Shown piece by piece: positions 55,001 through 62,421 of a stretch of 64,000 nt of DNA. The translations under genes and the position numbers were made by a program. The first letter of the stretch is position 1. The number at the start of each line of letters is the position of its first letter. The notes under the pieces were generated by a model, which was not told the origin of the DNA, did no database searches, and worked only from the letters and a program-made list of their open reading frames with translations. Source of the stretch: Mangrovibacterium lignilyticum. Lineage in GTDB: Bacteria; Bacteroidota; Bacteroidia; Bacteroidales; Prolixibacteraceae. The stretch is taken from the NCBI RefSeq assembly GCF_010882175.1, contig NZ_WKLH01000002.1, positions 1,719,790 through 1,783,789 on the forward strand. The letters run 5' to 3'.

Positions 55001-55604
55001 CGGCCCGCATGAGTACCTGGTTGTCTGCCGCAACACCGACAGCTTCAAAACAATCTATCCGGATGTTGAAAACTACCAAGGATCACTCGGTTTTGGTTTT
55101 AGCAGTTCTGGTGAATGTGTTCGATTATACAATACAAACGATGAGCTAATTGATCAGGTTTGTTATTCTTCCGAATACCCGTGGCCAACCGAACCCAATG
55201 AGAATGGCAACAGTTTAATGTTGAAAAACCCGGAGGATGACAATTCGCTAGCTCAAAAATGGTATAGTTCCTCATCCGTGTCAGGCAGCCCGGGACAAGC
55301 TAACATCACAACAGCAATTCCAGAAATTGAGCAACAGGAAAAATCAGCTTATTTGCTGAAAAATTATCCAAATCCTTTTGGGAGAGCAACGACCGTTGAG
55401 TTTAGTATTTCTAAGCGGGAAGAGCTGTCAATTTGTATTTTCAATCTTCAAGGGCAATTAGAGAATGTTTTATTCACGGGAGAACTGCCTGAAGGAACCC
55501 ACAGATTTGAATGGAATGCGACATATAAACAGCCTGGTATATACCTGGTTCGACTGAAAACACGGAATGGGACGAGCTACCTGAAGATGATTGTCCAACA
55601 CTAA
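52065..55604 (+). CDS. Secreted CotH-kinase protein with lamin-tail domains and T9SS signal
   Basis: 1179-aa surface protein. Signal peptide (ending SFSQQ), a first lamin-tail domain (about 22-100), a beta-sandwich (about 105-270), a chitobiase-C/FN3-like module (about 365-440) and the CotH kinase domain (about 480-790). Key CotH residues are in GIYNIREKVNEHFL, NTDWPGNNIKFW and RWILYDVDATFG, the likely Mg-binding Asp-x-Asp. A B-repeat-like module (about 840-925), a second lamin-tail domain (about 925-1080) and a type IX sorting domain (about 1095-1179, KNYPNPFGRATTVEF) complete it. CotH proteins are atypical kinases that phosphorylate spore-coat Ser residues in Bacillus. An exported form here would act outside the cell or during export. 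Last gene of the VTC block. Confidence 0.9.
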   Translation: MKKFLLSLCLLVFAWNSFSQQLRINEVQSLNSSTLQDEDEDYPDWIELINSGVTTVNLSNYFLTDDEANSSQWQMPEYNLKPGQLVVLFASGKDRRVAPTHWTTIIKNGDSWKYIVPESDIPDWTTPLFDDSKWLTGKSGFGYGDGDDSTIVENALSIFLRKEFTIEDPSTIGQLVLHMDYDDGFVAYLNGTEIARANLGTAGIPVSYNDFAIQDREATNYQGIAPDSFNIANFSELLHEGKNYLAIQVHNNYRGSSDLSAIPFLSYAGADYPAEQPPTILGLQVVAAHTNFKISAEGDSLFLFNQNQEKISEFVVPEIRRDYSAGFIQGNPNQIYHFQTPTPWANNTTEALIQDDNLVPVFSVTGGIYDSNVNLKLSGPSLNDTVYYTSDGSDPDSLSMFNFASIALEQPTTVKARIIKHGYLPGKVITQSYFPNYNKMLPVVFISTTPENLWDYDDGIYSTGPNASANFPYREANFWMDWEKPAYVELYFPTGEEGLSMPGGLKIFGNYSRGYDQKSMAFYARSSYGDGDIDCKLFEQKPIDKFESIVFRSGGTDSFGEVQSWGTTIRDLFLTGIGIDMNLDAQAGRPCIIYLNGEYWGIYNIREKVNEHFLADNNGVDKDDIDILEYDSEVVEGTNEDYLALLDFITTNDLSVETNYNYIAKQMDVDNFIRYNVVQQYAHNTDWPGNNIKFWRQHGETGKWRWILYDVDATFGIWYFEEELHTNSIAMALDPDNDDWPNPAWSTLLLRSLMTNQVFKERFINTFADHLNTTLLPDSVNSRISDCATTIEDEITPHAEKWGGYPESWERNISRLKEFAEKRPSILREFMLEQFKLTDSLDVQLTTSGCDGAGIQLNTILLDQFPWHGIYFENVPIVLTAIAPMGYTFDHWEGSVESDEANLTVSMDKAQHLTAVFKEDESAKNIVITEIMYHPSKEYDSDDWVELYNNSNNYVNLSNWILKDSDDDNQYNIKPGTLLGPHEYLVVCRNTDSFKTIYPDVENYQGSLGFGFSSSGECVRLYNTNDELIDQVCYSSEYPWPTEPNENGNSLMLKNPEDDNSLAQKWYSSSSVSGSPGQANITTAIPEIEQQEKSAYLLKNYPNPFGRATTVEFSISKREELSICIFNLQGQLENVLFTGELPEGTHRFEWNATYKQPGIYLVRLKTRNGTSYLKMIVQH

Positions 55605-55616
55605 AACATATCATCA

Positions 55617-55648
55617 GACCGGCAGGATTTTAGGCTTCCTGCCGGTTC
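55617..55648. terminator. Hairpin between convergent cotH-like and hydE genes
   Basis: GACCGGCAGGA / TCCTGCCGGTTC (11 bp) around TTTTAGGCT, just after the cotH-like stop and overlapping the hydE 3' end. The short T-run suggests a partly bidirectional terminator. Confidence 0.65.
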
Positions 55649-56706
55649 TTAAAATGTCGCGAATCTCCCCACTCACCATAGCCGATTTCGCTGCCGGCCA
55701 GTTCAATACGGGCTTCTAAACAATTGCGGCATTGATCGGCATCTTCATCCAGGCAAGGCTTATCCTCATACAGCTGATAATCTTTGCGAAAAGCGCTTGG
55801 CGTGAGGTTGGGCATAATAATATTGGCTCCAATTTTCACCGCCTTTTCCCGACCAGCCGGATCAATAGCCTGAAGTGCCGTAGCAGCTGCGATGTTAATA
55901 TCAGGCATCAGCAATCGCAATGCAGCCACCATCCGCAGAGCCAAATCAAAGCGTTCCTTTTTACTTTTCAGCAGCGTTCGATATTCGTAAAGCGGCGTGT
56001 CTTCGTGCTCAATGTATGGTCCCATTCCAACCATGTCAACATCCAGCCTTTTTAGAAATAACAGGTCTTCAGCAAGATTTTCCATGGTTTGAAATGGCAA
56101 GCCAATCATGACGCCTGTTCCAAGCTGGTAACCGCATGCTTTCAACAAGCGCAAGCATTCCAGTCGTTTCTCAAATGAATGATGCTCATTGTTCGGGTGA
56201 ATTTTATGATAGAGCTCGATGTTGGAGCTTTCAATACGCAACAAATACCGATGGGCGCCGCTCCTGAACCAACGCTGATACGTCTCGCGTGTTTGCTCTC
56301 CGCAAGAAAGCGTTATGCCCAGTTCACCGTTCGACAAGGCCTTTATTTGTTTCACCAAACGATCAACCCGATTGATAAAGCTGGAAGAAGACAATTCGCC
56401 TGACTGCAAAACCACTGAACCGAATTTATTATCCCACGCGAAACGACAGGCTGCCAGAATATCTTTATCGGCTGCCTCGTAACGAACAACTTTGGAATTG
56501 CTATGACGGATGCCGCAATACAGGCAATCCTTCGAACATTCATTCGAAAATTCAACCAGACCACGGAAATAGACTTTCTTCCCCACCACTTCTTCTTTCC
56601 GTGCGGCAGCTGCCGAAAAAAGAGCCGTCCGGTCTGCTCCTGCTGATTCCAGTAAACGCACTAAATCAGCACGCGAAAACTGGTCTTGCCTTAAAATTTC
56701 GTCCAT
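55630..56706 (-). CDS. hydE: [FeFe]-hydrogenase H-cluster radical SAM maturase HydE
   Basis: 358-aa radical SAM enzyme that helps build the 2Fe subcluster of [FeFe]-hydrogenase, acting on the HydG-made Fe(CO)2(CN)Cys unit. The radical SAM motif is CSKDCLYCG (CX3CX2C). ESSNIELYHKIHP and GVMIGLPFQTMENLAEDL are typical HydE. The second cluster motif CX7CX2C is intact in CLDEDADQCRNC, which many HydE keep. The ATG at 56706 is chosen because HydE proteins begin near DEILRQ; the frame is open 38 codons further. It faces sigZ across a 195-bp gap. hydF is not nearby. Confidence 0.94.
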   Translation of the reverse strand: MDEILRQDQFSRADLVRLLESAGADRTALFSAAAARKEEVVGKKVYFRGLVEFSNECSKDCLYCGIRHSNSKVVRYEAADKDILAACRFAWDNKFGSVVLQSGELSSSSFINRVDRLVKQIKALSNGELGITLSCGEQTRETYQRWFRSGAHRYLLRIESSNIELYHKIHPNNEHHSFEKRLECLRLLKACGYQLGTGVMIGLPFQTMENLAEDLLFLKRLDVDMVGMGPYIEHEDTPLYEYRTLLKSKKERFDLALRMVAALRLLMPDINIAAATALQAIDPAGREKAVKIGANIIMPNLTPSAFRKDYQLYEDKPCLDEDADQCRNCLEARIELAGSEIGYGEWGDSRHFKNRQEA

Positions 56707-56901
56707 CGGTTTCACGCTGCGAAGATAATCATTTCCTGCACCTTTACTTTTCACATCGAACGAGTCCACGAAAAAATTAATGAAGAACTGTATCCGAATT
56801 CTCCGTTTCCCGTCTACCAAAATGAATGCACCAAATCACCGTGTTATTTGTTTTTCTATTGATAATAGACGGCCTGTAAAAATGAACTATATTTAAAGAA
56901 C

Positions 56902-57498
56902 ATGGAAGCACAAATCAATGAAATATGGCAGGAACATCACGATAAACTGCTGGCTTTTATCCGCAAAAAAGTAGATGAGCCGGAAGTCGCCGAAGATTTA
57001 TTGCACGATGTTTTCCTCAAGATCCGGGATAAAATCGGGCAATTGAGAGATCAGGATAAACTTCAAAGCTGGATGTTTCAGTTAACGCGAAATATCATCA
57101 TCGACTACTTCAGGGAAAAAGCGAAACGCTCAGGGAAACAGCCGGAAGATAAGTTGAGCGCAACACCGGAAGATGAAAACCGGATGGCTGCAGCAGAAAA
57201 CTGGATCGGTTCATATGTACAGGCTCTGCCCGAAAATTACCGGAACGCCGTCGTTTTATATGAACTGGAAGGCAAATCAATCGCCGATATCGCCGACAAA
57301 TTACAAATCAGCTATACCAATGCCCGCGCACGTGTTCAGCGAGGACGCCAGGCTCTAAAAAAGAGTTTGCTGGATTGCTGCACGTTTCATGTTGATGTGT
57401 ATGGAAACATCATCGACTATCACCGAAATAAAAAGAAAGAGTCAGCCTGCAACTGTGTCCGCACCGGCAAAACGCCGTCTACAGATCGAGAAAACTGA
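56902..57498 (+). CDS. sigZ: RNA polymerase sigma factor SigZ
   Basis: 198-aa ECF-type sigma factor. Region 2 (about 10-75) has LLHDVFLKIRDKIGQL and WMFQLTRNIIIDYFREK; region 4 (about 105-155) has ALPENYRNAVVLYELEGKSIADIADKL. The C-terminal SigZ tail is LLDCCTFHVDVYG then SACNC: four Cys that may bind metal or sense arsenic-like thiophilic compounds (inference). The arsenite methyltransferase fusion starts 27 bp downstream on the same strand, making that its likely first target. No anti-sigma gene is adjacent. Confidence 0.93.
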   Translation: MEAQINEIWQEHHDKLLAFIRKKVDEPEVAEDLLHDVFLKIRDKIGQLRDQDKLQSWMFQLTRNIIIDYFREKAKRSGKQPEDKLSATPEDENRMAAAENWIGSYVQALPENYRNAVVLYELEGKSIADIADKLQISYTNARARVQRGRQALKKSLLDCCTFHVDVYGNIIDYHRNKKKESACNCVRTGKTPSTDREN

Positions 57499-57525
57499 TT
57501 AAGCAATCCTTCAAAAACAAACAAG

Positions 57526-58782
57526 ATGGAGACAAAAGATCAACATGAAATACGCCAGGCTGTTCGCAAAAAGTACAGTTCCGTCGTAATGGCTTCAGAA
57601 AACGCATCCTGCTGCAGTCCCAATTCCAGTTGTTGCAGCGAACCAACAGACTTCGATTGGCAGTCGTTAAAAATCGGCTACAGCCCCGAGGAGTTGGCGG
57701 CCGTTCCCGAAGGGGCAAACCTCGGACTTGGGTGTGGCAATCCGCAAGCGATTGCAAAGCTAAAAGCAGGTGAAATCGTACTCGATTTGGGAAGCGGTGC
57801 CGGGTTCGATGCCTTTCTGGCTGCTCGTCAGGTTGGCAAAACAGGACAGGTCATCGGAGTCGACATGACTCCGAAAATGTTGATAAAAGCTCGTGAAAAC
57901 CAAACAAAGTTACAGTTGACTCAAGTTGATTTTCGATTGGGTGAGATCGAACATCTGCCAGTTGCCGATCAAACGGTAGACGTAATCATCTCGAACTGTG
58001 TGATTAACCTTTCACCTGAAAAAGAACAGGTTTTCCGCGAAGCATTTCGGGTACTGAAACCGGGGGGGAGACTGGCCATTTCCGATATTGTAACCTTGGG
58101 AGAACTTCCGGAAGCAATCAAATCGGATATGGAATTGTACACTGGCTGTGTCTCCGGTGCTTCAACCGTCGATGAACTCAAAAACATTCTTCACCAAACC
58201 GGATTCATTCAAATTGAAATACGTGAAAAAGTCGGTAGTCGCGAACTAATCAACGAATGGGATCGCAAAAAAACATTTGCGAATCTGGTCATTTCAGCCA
58301 GCATTGAATCCATTAAGCCTATTCAACTTCAACATTCAGAACTATCGGAATTGCAGCCTTTGAAAGGTGATGAGCTGGGAAAAGCATCCGAAATACTCAA
58401 AGAGGCCAATCTGCCAACAACGGACCTAACGGAAGCACCTGTTCAACTATTCGGTCTTTACCGCAAAAACCAGTTAGTTGCTGTCGGCGGCTTAGAAATG
58501 TACGGCAAAAGCGCAATTTTGCGATCTCTGGCGATTCAAAAAGCCTTTCGTTCGAATGGTGTGGGAAGTTTGCTCCTGTCTAAAATTGAAAAAAAGGCAA
58601 CGGAGCTACAACTCTCCGACCTGTATTTACTAACGACAACGGCGGAAAAGTTTTTCGACAGCCATCAATACAAAAAATGCCATCACGATTCTTGTCCGAA
58701 AGAAATTCAGCAGAGTCAGGAATTTGCCAGCATCTGCCCCTCAACAGCCATTTGTTTGCACAAAGCATTGCCAAAAGAATAA
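57526..58782 (+). CDS. arsM: Arsenite methyltransferase fused to a GNAT (ArsN-like) domain
   Basis: 418 aa. Residues 1 to about 265 are ArsM. SAM-binding LDLGSGAGFDAF (86-97) and GVDMTPKMLIKARENQ are visible. Arsenic-binding Cys are Cys70 (LGLGCGNP), Cys158 (SNCVINLSPEK) and Cys208 (YTGCVSGAST), plus an N-terminal CC pair doublet (29-30, 36-37). It converts As(III) to volatile methylarsenicals. Residues about 275-418 form a GNAT acetyltransferase with the acetyl-CoA loop RSNGVGSLLLSKIE, resembling ArsN-type proteins that acetylate organoarsenical antibiotics. Fusion of the two activities is uncommon. It is probably controlled by the upstream SigZ. Confidence 0.92.
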   Translation: METKDQHEIRQAVRKKYSSVVMASENASCCSPNSSCCSEPTDFDWQSLKIGYSPEELAAVPEGANLGLGCGNPQAIAKLKAGEIVLDLGSGAGFDAFLAARQVGKTGQVIGVDMTPKMLIKARENQTKLQLTQVDFRLGEIEHLPVADQTVDVIISNCVINLSPEKEQVFREAFRVLKPGGRLAISDIVTLGELPEAIKSDMELYTGCVSGASTVDELKNILHQTGFIQIEIREKVGSRELINEWDRKKTFANLVISASIESIKPIQLQHSELSELQPLKGDELGKASEILKEANLPTTDLTEAPVQLFGLYRKNQLVAVGGLEMYGKSAILRSLAIQKAFRSNGVGSLLLSKIEKKATELQLSDLYLLTTTAEKFFDSHQYKKCHHDSCPKEIQQSQEFASICPSTAICLHKALPKE

Positions 58783-58812
58783 AATCTGCAGCTGTTTCAA
58801 AAAAGTATAAGC

Positions 58813-58929
58813 ATGGTTGAGTTGAAAACCCGGGAAACTGATCAACCGGCTGAAGCCATTTTGCAGGCTGATATTAATCCGGAGCTCTTGGCAGAGATGA
58901 TTTTTAAAGCCTTACATCGTTTTGAGTAA
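58813..58929 (+). CDS. Possible 38-aa peptide gene
   Basis: ATG at 58813 to TAA at 58929, reading MVELKTRETDQPAEAILQAD then a helical end with LLAEMIFKALHRFE. It follows the arsM fusion by 30 bp. It is too short for a family call and has no Cys. It may be a real small protein or a chance frame in an operon tail. Confidence 0.3.
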   Translation: MVELKTRETDQPAEAILQADINPELLAEMIFKALHRFE

Positions 58930-59032
58930 ATGCGCCAAATAAAAGATCTATTCGTCTCATTTTCAAAGCTTAAATTTTAGTTTATCTTTCACTTTTTGGT
59001 GTAGAAATCATTCATCGCACCGTAAAGAATCG

Positions 59033-59040
59033 TATTTTTG
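59033..59040 (+). promoter_or_regulatory. -7 element of the TM1266-hydG-aspA unit
   Basis: TATTTTTG fits TAnnTTTG and lies about 140 bp upstream of the TM1266-like start. Transcription from it would begin near 59046, just before the predicted leader stem. The -33 element is weak. Confidence 0.5.
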
Positions 59041-59045
59041 CCGTG

Positions 59046-59179
59046 CAACCTGCGGGAAGGTCAACAGACTGACTTCAAGGGAAAGCATCCAGTTGATTAT
59101 TGATTAATGCCTGTGACTTATTTTTGGTCAGGCATTGGTGAATAATACCAGCCTGCGCCTCCCGCAATAACCAAATAGC
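59046..59179 (+). ncRNA. Structured 5' leader of the TM1266-hydG operon
   Basis: TGCGGGA (59051-59057) can pair with TCCCGCA (59160-59166), closing a domain that holds AGGTCA/TGACTT (59058-59078). It also holds AATGCCTG/CAGGCATT (59106-59113 with 59129-59136). A competing hairpin pairs CAGGC-TGGT (59129-59139) with ACCAGCCTG (59147-59155). The last two are mutually exclusive, as in switching leaders. The ATG lies 13 bases past the closing stem. A loose match to cobalamin-riboswitch pieces (GGGAA, CCCGCAA) is not enough for that call. Confidence 0.45.
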
Positions 59180-59434
59180 ATGAACACCGATAAACGATTG
59201 GGTTTTGTGGGAATTATTCTGGAAGACCGCGAGCACGCTGCCCCGCAGGTCAACGAGCTTCTCTCGAAACATGCCAATATTATTTTAGCCCGAACGGGTA
59301 TTCCACACATCAAGGGCGAAAATTCCGTCATCACTTTAGTTGTTGACAGCTCAACCGACGAGCTGGGAAAATTAACAGGCCGACTGGGTTCCATTCCCGG
59401 TGTTCAGGTCAAATCTGCACTTTCAAAAAAATAA
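59180..59434 (+). CDS. TM1266-family putative [FeFe]-hydrogenase system regulator
   Basis: 84 aa, an ACT/NikR-like ferredoxin-fold protein (LGFVGIILEDREHAAPQVNELL ... SSTDELGKLTGRLGSIPGVQVKSALS). The family is known mainly by linkage to hydE, hydF and hydG genes and is annotated as an iron-only hydrogenase system regulator; no DNA-binding domain is present, so it may instead sense a metabolite. It is 8 bp upstream of hydG. It lies behind the structured leader. Confidence 0.88.
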   Translation: MNTDKRLGFVGIILEDREHAAPQVNELLSKHANIILARTGIPHIKGENSVITLVVDSSTDELGKLTGRLGSIPGVQVKSALSKK

Positions 59435-59442
59435 CCTCACCC

Positions 59443-60834
59443 ATGATAAACACAAAAAGCGATTTTATCAACGATCAGTCAATAAGCGAAATACTGACGA
59501 ACTATAGCAAACCGGAAGCAGCCCAGGTAAAAGATGTTTTGACCAAAGCACGCGAAATGAAAGGGCTTTCGCTCGAAGACGTCGCCGTCTTAACCGGAGC
59601 CAATGATCCAAGTCAGATACAGGAACTGTTTGATACAGCGAATGACATCAAAGACACCATTTACGGCAAACGGTTGGTGATGTTTGCACCACTCTACATC
59701 ACAAACTTGTGTGCCAACGAATGCACTTACTGTGCCTTTCGCGCCAAAAATAAGGCCATCGTTCGGAAGGCGCTGAACCAGGAAGAAGTAAAACGCGAAA
59801 CCGAAGCGCTGATCAAACAAGGTCACAAACGGGTTTTGTTGGTCGCTGGTGAAAGTTACCCAAAACAAGGATTTCAATATGTGCTCGATTCGGTTCGGGC
59901 AGTTTACGAAGCAAGTTATAATAATGACAACATTCGACGGGTCAATGTGAATGTTGCGCCATTGACTCTGGAGGAGTTCAAATTATTGAAGAATGAGAAA
60001 ATTGGCACCTACCAGATATTCCAGGAAACTTATCACCGAGAGACCTATAAAAAGGTGCACATCGGTGGTAAAAAGATGGATTACGATTGGCGGGTAACAG
60101 CCCCTCACCGAGCAATGGAAGCCGGAATCGACGACGTCGGCATCGGTGTTCTTTTCGGACTGTATGATTATCGCTACGAATTGCTGGCGCTCATGCAGCA
60201 CATTCAGGAATTAGAGCGTGTCTATGGCGTTGGGCCGCATACCATCAGTGTTCCGCGCATGGAGCCGGCAACCGGATCGGATATGGCTTCTCAACCTCCA
60301 TTCCCTGTTTCAGACCTGGATTTTAAAAAGATTGTGGCCATCCTGCGCCTGGCAGTTCCCTACACAGGTATTATCATGTCGACCCGTGAAAGTGAACAAA
60401 TGCGCCGGGATACGTTTGCACTTGGCGTGTCGCAAATATCGGCCGGTAGCCGAACCAACCCCGGTGGATATGAAGAAGAGGATGAAATCTCCGGACAATT
60501 CAGTTTAGGTGATCACCGCCCTATGGATGAGGTGATTCGCGATGTTGCTCAAATGGGTTATGTTCCCTCCTTCTGTACCGGCTGTTACCGCTTGGGACGC
60601 ACCGGTCAGGATTTTATGGATATGGCAAAACCGGGAGCTATCAAAGCTCATTGCGGCCCCAATGCATTGAGCAGCTTCATGGAGTACCTCAACAATTACG
60701 CATCGCCCGAAACCTTTAAAATAGGAACTGAATTGATTGAAAAAACAATATCAGGGCTTGAAGGAGTTCCTGCTGACCGCGCCCGTAAACTAGTCGACCG
60801 GGTGAACAACGGGCATTCGGATGTATATTGCTAG
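59443..60834 (+). CDS. hydG: [FeFe]-hydrogenase maturase HydG (tyrosine lyase)
   Basis: 463-aa radical SAM enzyme that splits tyrosine to yield the CO and CN- ligands, delivering an Fe(CO)2(CN)(Cys) unit. The radical SAM motif CANECTYCAF (CX3CX2C) binds the first cluster. The C-terminal FCTGCYRLGRTGQDF and later KAHCGPNAL give the second-cluster CX2CX22C. A ThiH-like TIM barrel core is visible (IGVLFGLYDYRYELL). Full length. It follows TM1266 by 8 bp and precedes aspA by 86 bp, the same strand; hydE is 2.7 kb away on the other strand. Confidence 0.97.
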   Translation: MINTKSDFINDQSISEILTNYSKPEAAQVKDVLTKAREMKGLSLEDVAVLTGANDPSQIQELFDTANDIKDTIYGKRLVMFAPLYITNLCANECTYCAFRAKNKAIVRKALNQEEVKRETEALIKQGHKRVLLVAGESYPKQGFQYVLDSVRAVYEASYNNDNIRRVNVNVAPLTLEEFKLLKNEKIGTYQIFQETYHRETYKKVHIGGKKMDYDWRVTAPHRAMEAGIDDVGIGVLFGLYDYRYELLALMQHIQELERVYGVGPHTISVPRMEPATGSDMASQPPFPVSDLDFKKIVAILRLAVPYTGIIMSTRESEQMRRDTFALGVSQISAGSRTNPGGYEEEDEISGQFSLGDHRPMDEVIRDVAQMGYVPSFCTGCYRLGRTGQDFMDMAKPGAIKAHCGPNALSSFMEYLNNYASPETFKIGTELIEKTISGLEGVPADRARKLVDRVNNGHSDVYC

Positions 60835-60920
60835 AAATAGAGACGAAGACGCTGGATTTTAGACCAAGATCGTAGCTGGGAAAAAGGAACCCGGAAACTG
60901 ATAAATGACAACTGTAAACT

Positions 60921-62315
60921 ATGTCGGTAACACGCACAGAACACGACTTTTTAGGTGAGCTCGAGATTCCCGCTGAAGCACTTTACGGCATTCATACCGC
61001 AAGAGCGTTGGAGAACTTCCAACTGGCAGGACGCCCCGTGAATCAAAACCTGATCAAAGCTTATGGTTGGGTAAAACTGGCCTGCGTTCAAATTAACCGC
61101 GAACTGGGCTATTTCAAAGATGCGGTAAAAGCTGATGCCATTGAACAGGCGTGCCGCGAACTGGCCGAAGGAGAACTGAACAAGTGGTTCGTGGTGGACG
61201 CCCTGCAAGGCGGCGCAGGCACCTCAACCAACATGAACGTGAACGAGGTCATTGCCAACCGGGCACTGCAAATCATGGGAAAAGCGTTGGGTGATTATGT
61301 CACCGTTTCACCTCTCGACGACATCAATCTGCATCAATCCACCAACGATACCTACCCCACGGCGCTAAAACTGGCAGCCATCCTGCAATTACGAAATGTC
61401 GAACAGGCTGTTTTGCAATTACAGGAAGCTTTTCAGCAAAAAGAGAAAGAGATGGGCGATGTGGTGAAGATTGGACGCACCCAGTTGCAGGATGCGGTGC
61501 TGACAACCTTAGGCCGCGAAATGGCCGCCTATGCCGAAGCCTTTAACCGCGACCGCTGGCGAATCTACAAGTGTGAAGAACGTTTACGCGTTGTCAACCT
61601 CGGCGGAACGGCAATTGGCAGCGGACTTGGAGCCCCCCGGCAATTTATTTTCCGGGTAACCGATCGTCTGCGCGAACTCACCAATACCTCGCTGGCCCGG
61701 GCCGAGAACCTGATGGAATGCACTCAAAATACCGATGTGTTTGTGGAGGTTTCAGGCATCTTGAAAGCTTGTGCGTCAAACCTGTTTAAAGTAGCCAACG
61801 ATTTGCGTCTGCTTTCCAGCGGGCCTGATGGTGGTTTAGGCGAGATCAATCTGCCTTCTGTACAAGCCGGTTCGTCCATCATGCCTGGAAAGATCAACCC
61901 GGTGATTCCGGAAAGTGTGGCCCAGGCAGCGATGCAAGTGGTAGCCAACGACCAACTGATCACCCAGGCCTGTATGAATGGCAACCTCGAGCTCAACCAG
62001 TTTATGCCCGTTGTGGCCGATTCCTTGCTAAACAGTTTGCAACTGCTGGAAAATGCATCCAACGCCTTCCGGACAAAATGCATCACCGGTATAACAGCCA
62101 ATGCTGAAAAATGCCGTTCACAGGTGCTTAACTCAACGACAGTCATTACCGCTCTGCTTCCAAAGCTGGGTTATGAGAAATGTTCAGAGATCGCAGCTGA
62201 CGTAAGTAGCCAAAATTGTTCCATCCGGGAGCTCGTTCTTCGGCAAAAACTGATGGATGAAAAGACCTTTGAGCAATTAATCAGTCCAGAAGCTGTCAAT
62301 AAGTTAGGCTATTAG
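60921..62315 (+). CDS. aspA: Aspartate ammonia-lyase
   Basis: 464-aa fumarase/aspartase superfamily enzyme, releasing fumarate and ammonia from L-aspartate. Substrate motifs run in order: GTSTNMNVNEV, IGRTQLQDAV and the signature loop GSSIMPGKINPV. The opening RTEHDFLGELEIPAEALYGIHTAR is more aspartase- than fumarase-like. Aspartase genes are often next to hydrogenase maturation genes in anaerobes. A link between the ammonia or fumarate and H-cluster bridge chemistry or redox balance is inference only. Same strand as hydG, likely one transcript. Confidence 0.9.
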   Translation: MSVTRTEHDFLGELEIPAEALYGIHTARALENFQLAGRPVNQNLIKAYGWVKLACVQINRELGYFKDAVKADAIEQACRELAEGELNKWFVVDALQGGAGTSTNMNVNEVIANRALQIMGKALGDYVTVSPLDDINLHQSTNDTYPTALKLAAILQLRNVEQAVLQLQEAFQQKEKEMGDVVKIGRTQLQDAVLTTLGREMAAYAEAFNRDRWRIYKCEERLRVVNLGGTAIGSGLGAPRQFIFRVTDRLRELTNTSLARAENLMECTQNTDVFVEVSGILKACASNLFKVANDLRLLSSGPDGGLGEINLPSVQAGSSIMPGKINPVIPESVAQAAMQVVANDQLITQACMNGNLELNQFMPVVADSLLNSLQLLENASNAFRTKCITGITANAEKCRSQVLNSTTVITALLPKLGYEKCSEIAADVSSQNCSIRELVLRQKLMDEKTFEQLISPEAVNKLGY

Positions 62316-62421
62316 AAGAAAGAATTTCAATCTAAAATTCTTAAAATTTTGTTAACAGTGTTTTTATTTAGAATTATTCTCAATAAATTGTACCAGTTAT
62401 AAATCCTAAAAATTGAATGAA

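Noticed and set aside
59046-59179. Cobalamin riboswitch upstream of hydG
   Set aside because: GGGAA and CCCGCAA pieces occur, but the surrounding conserved core and the kissing-loop region cannot be found, and no B12 gene follows.
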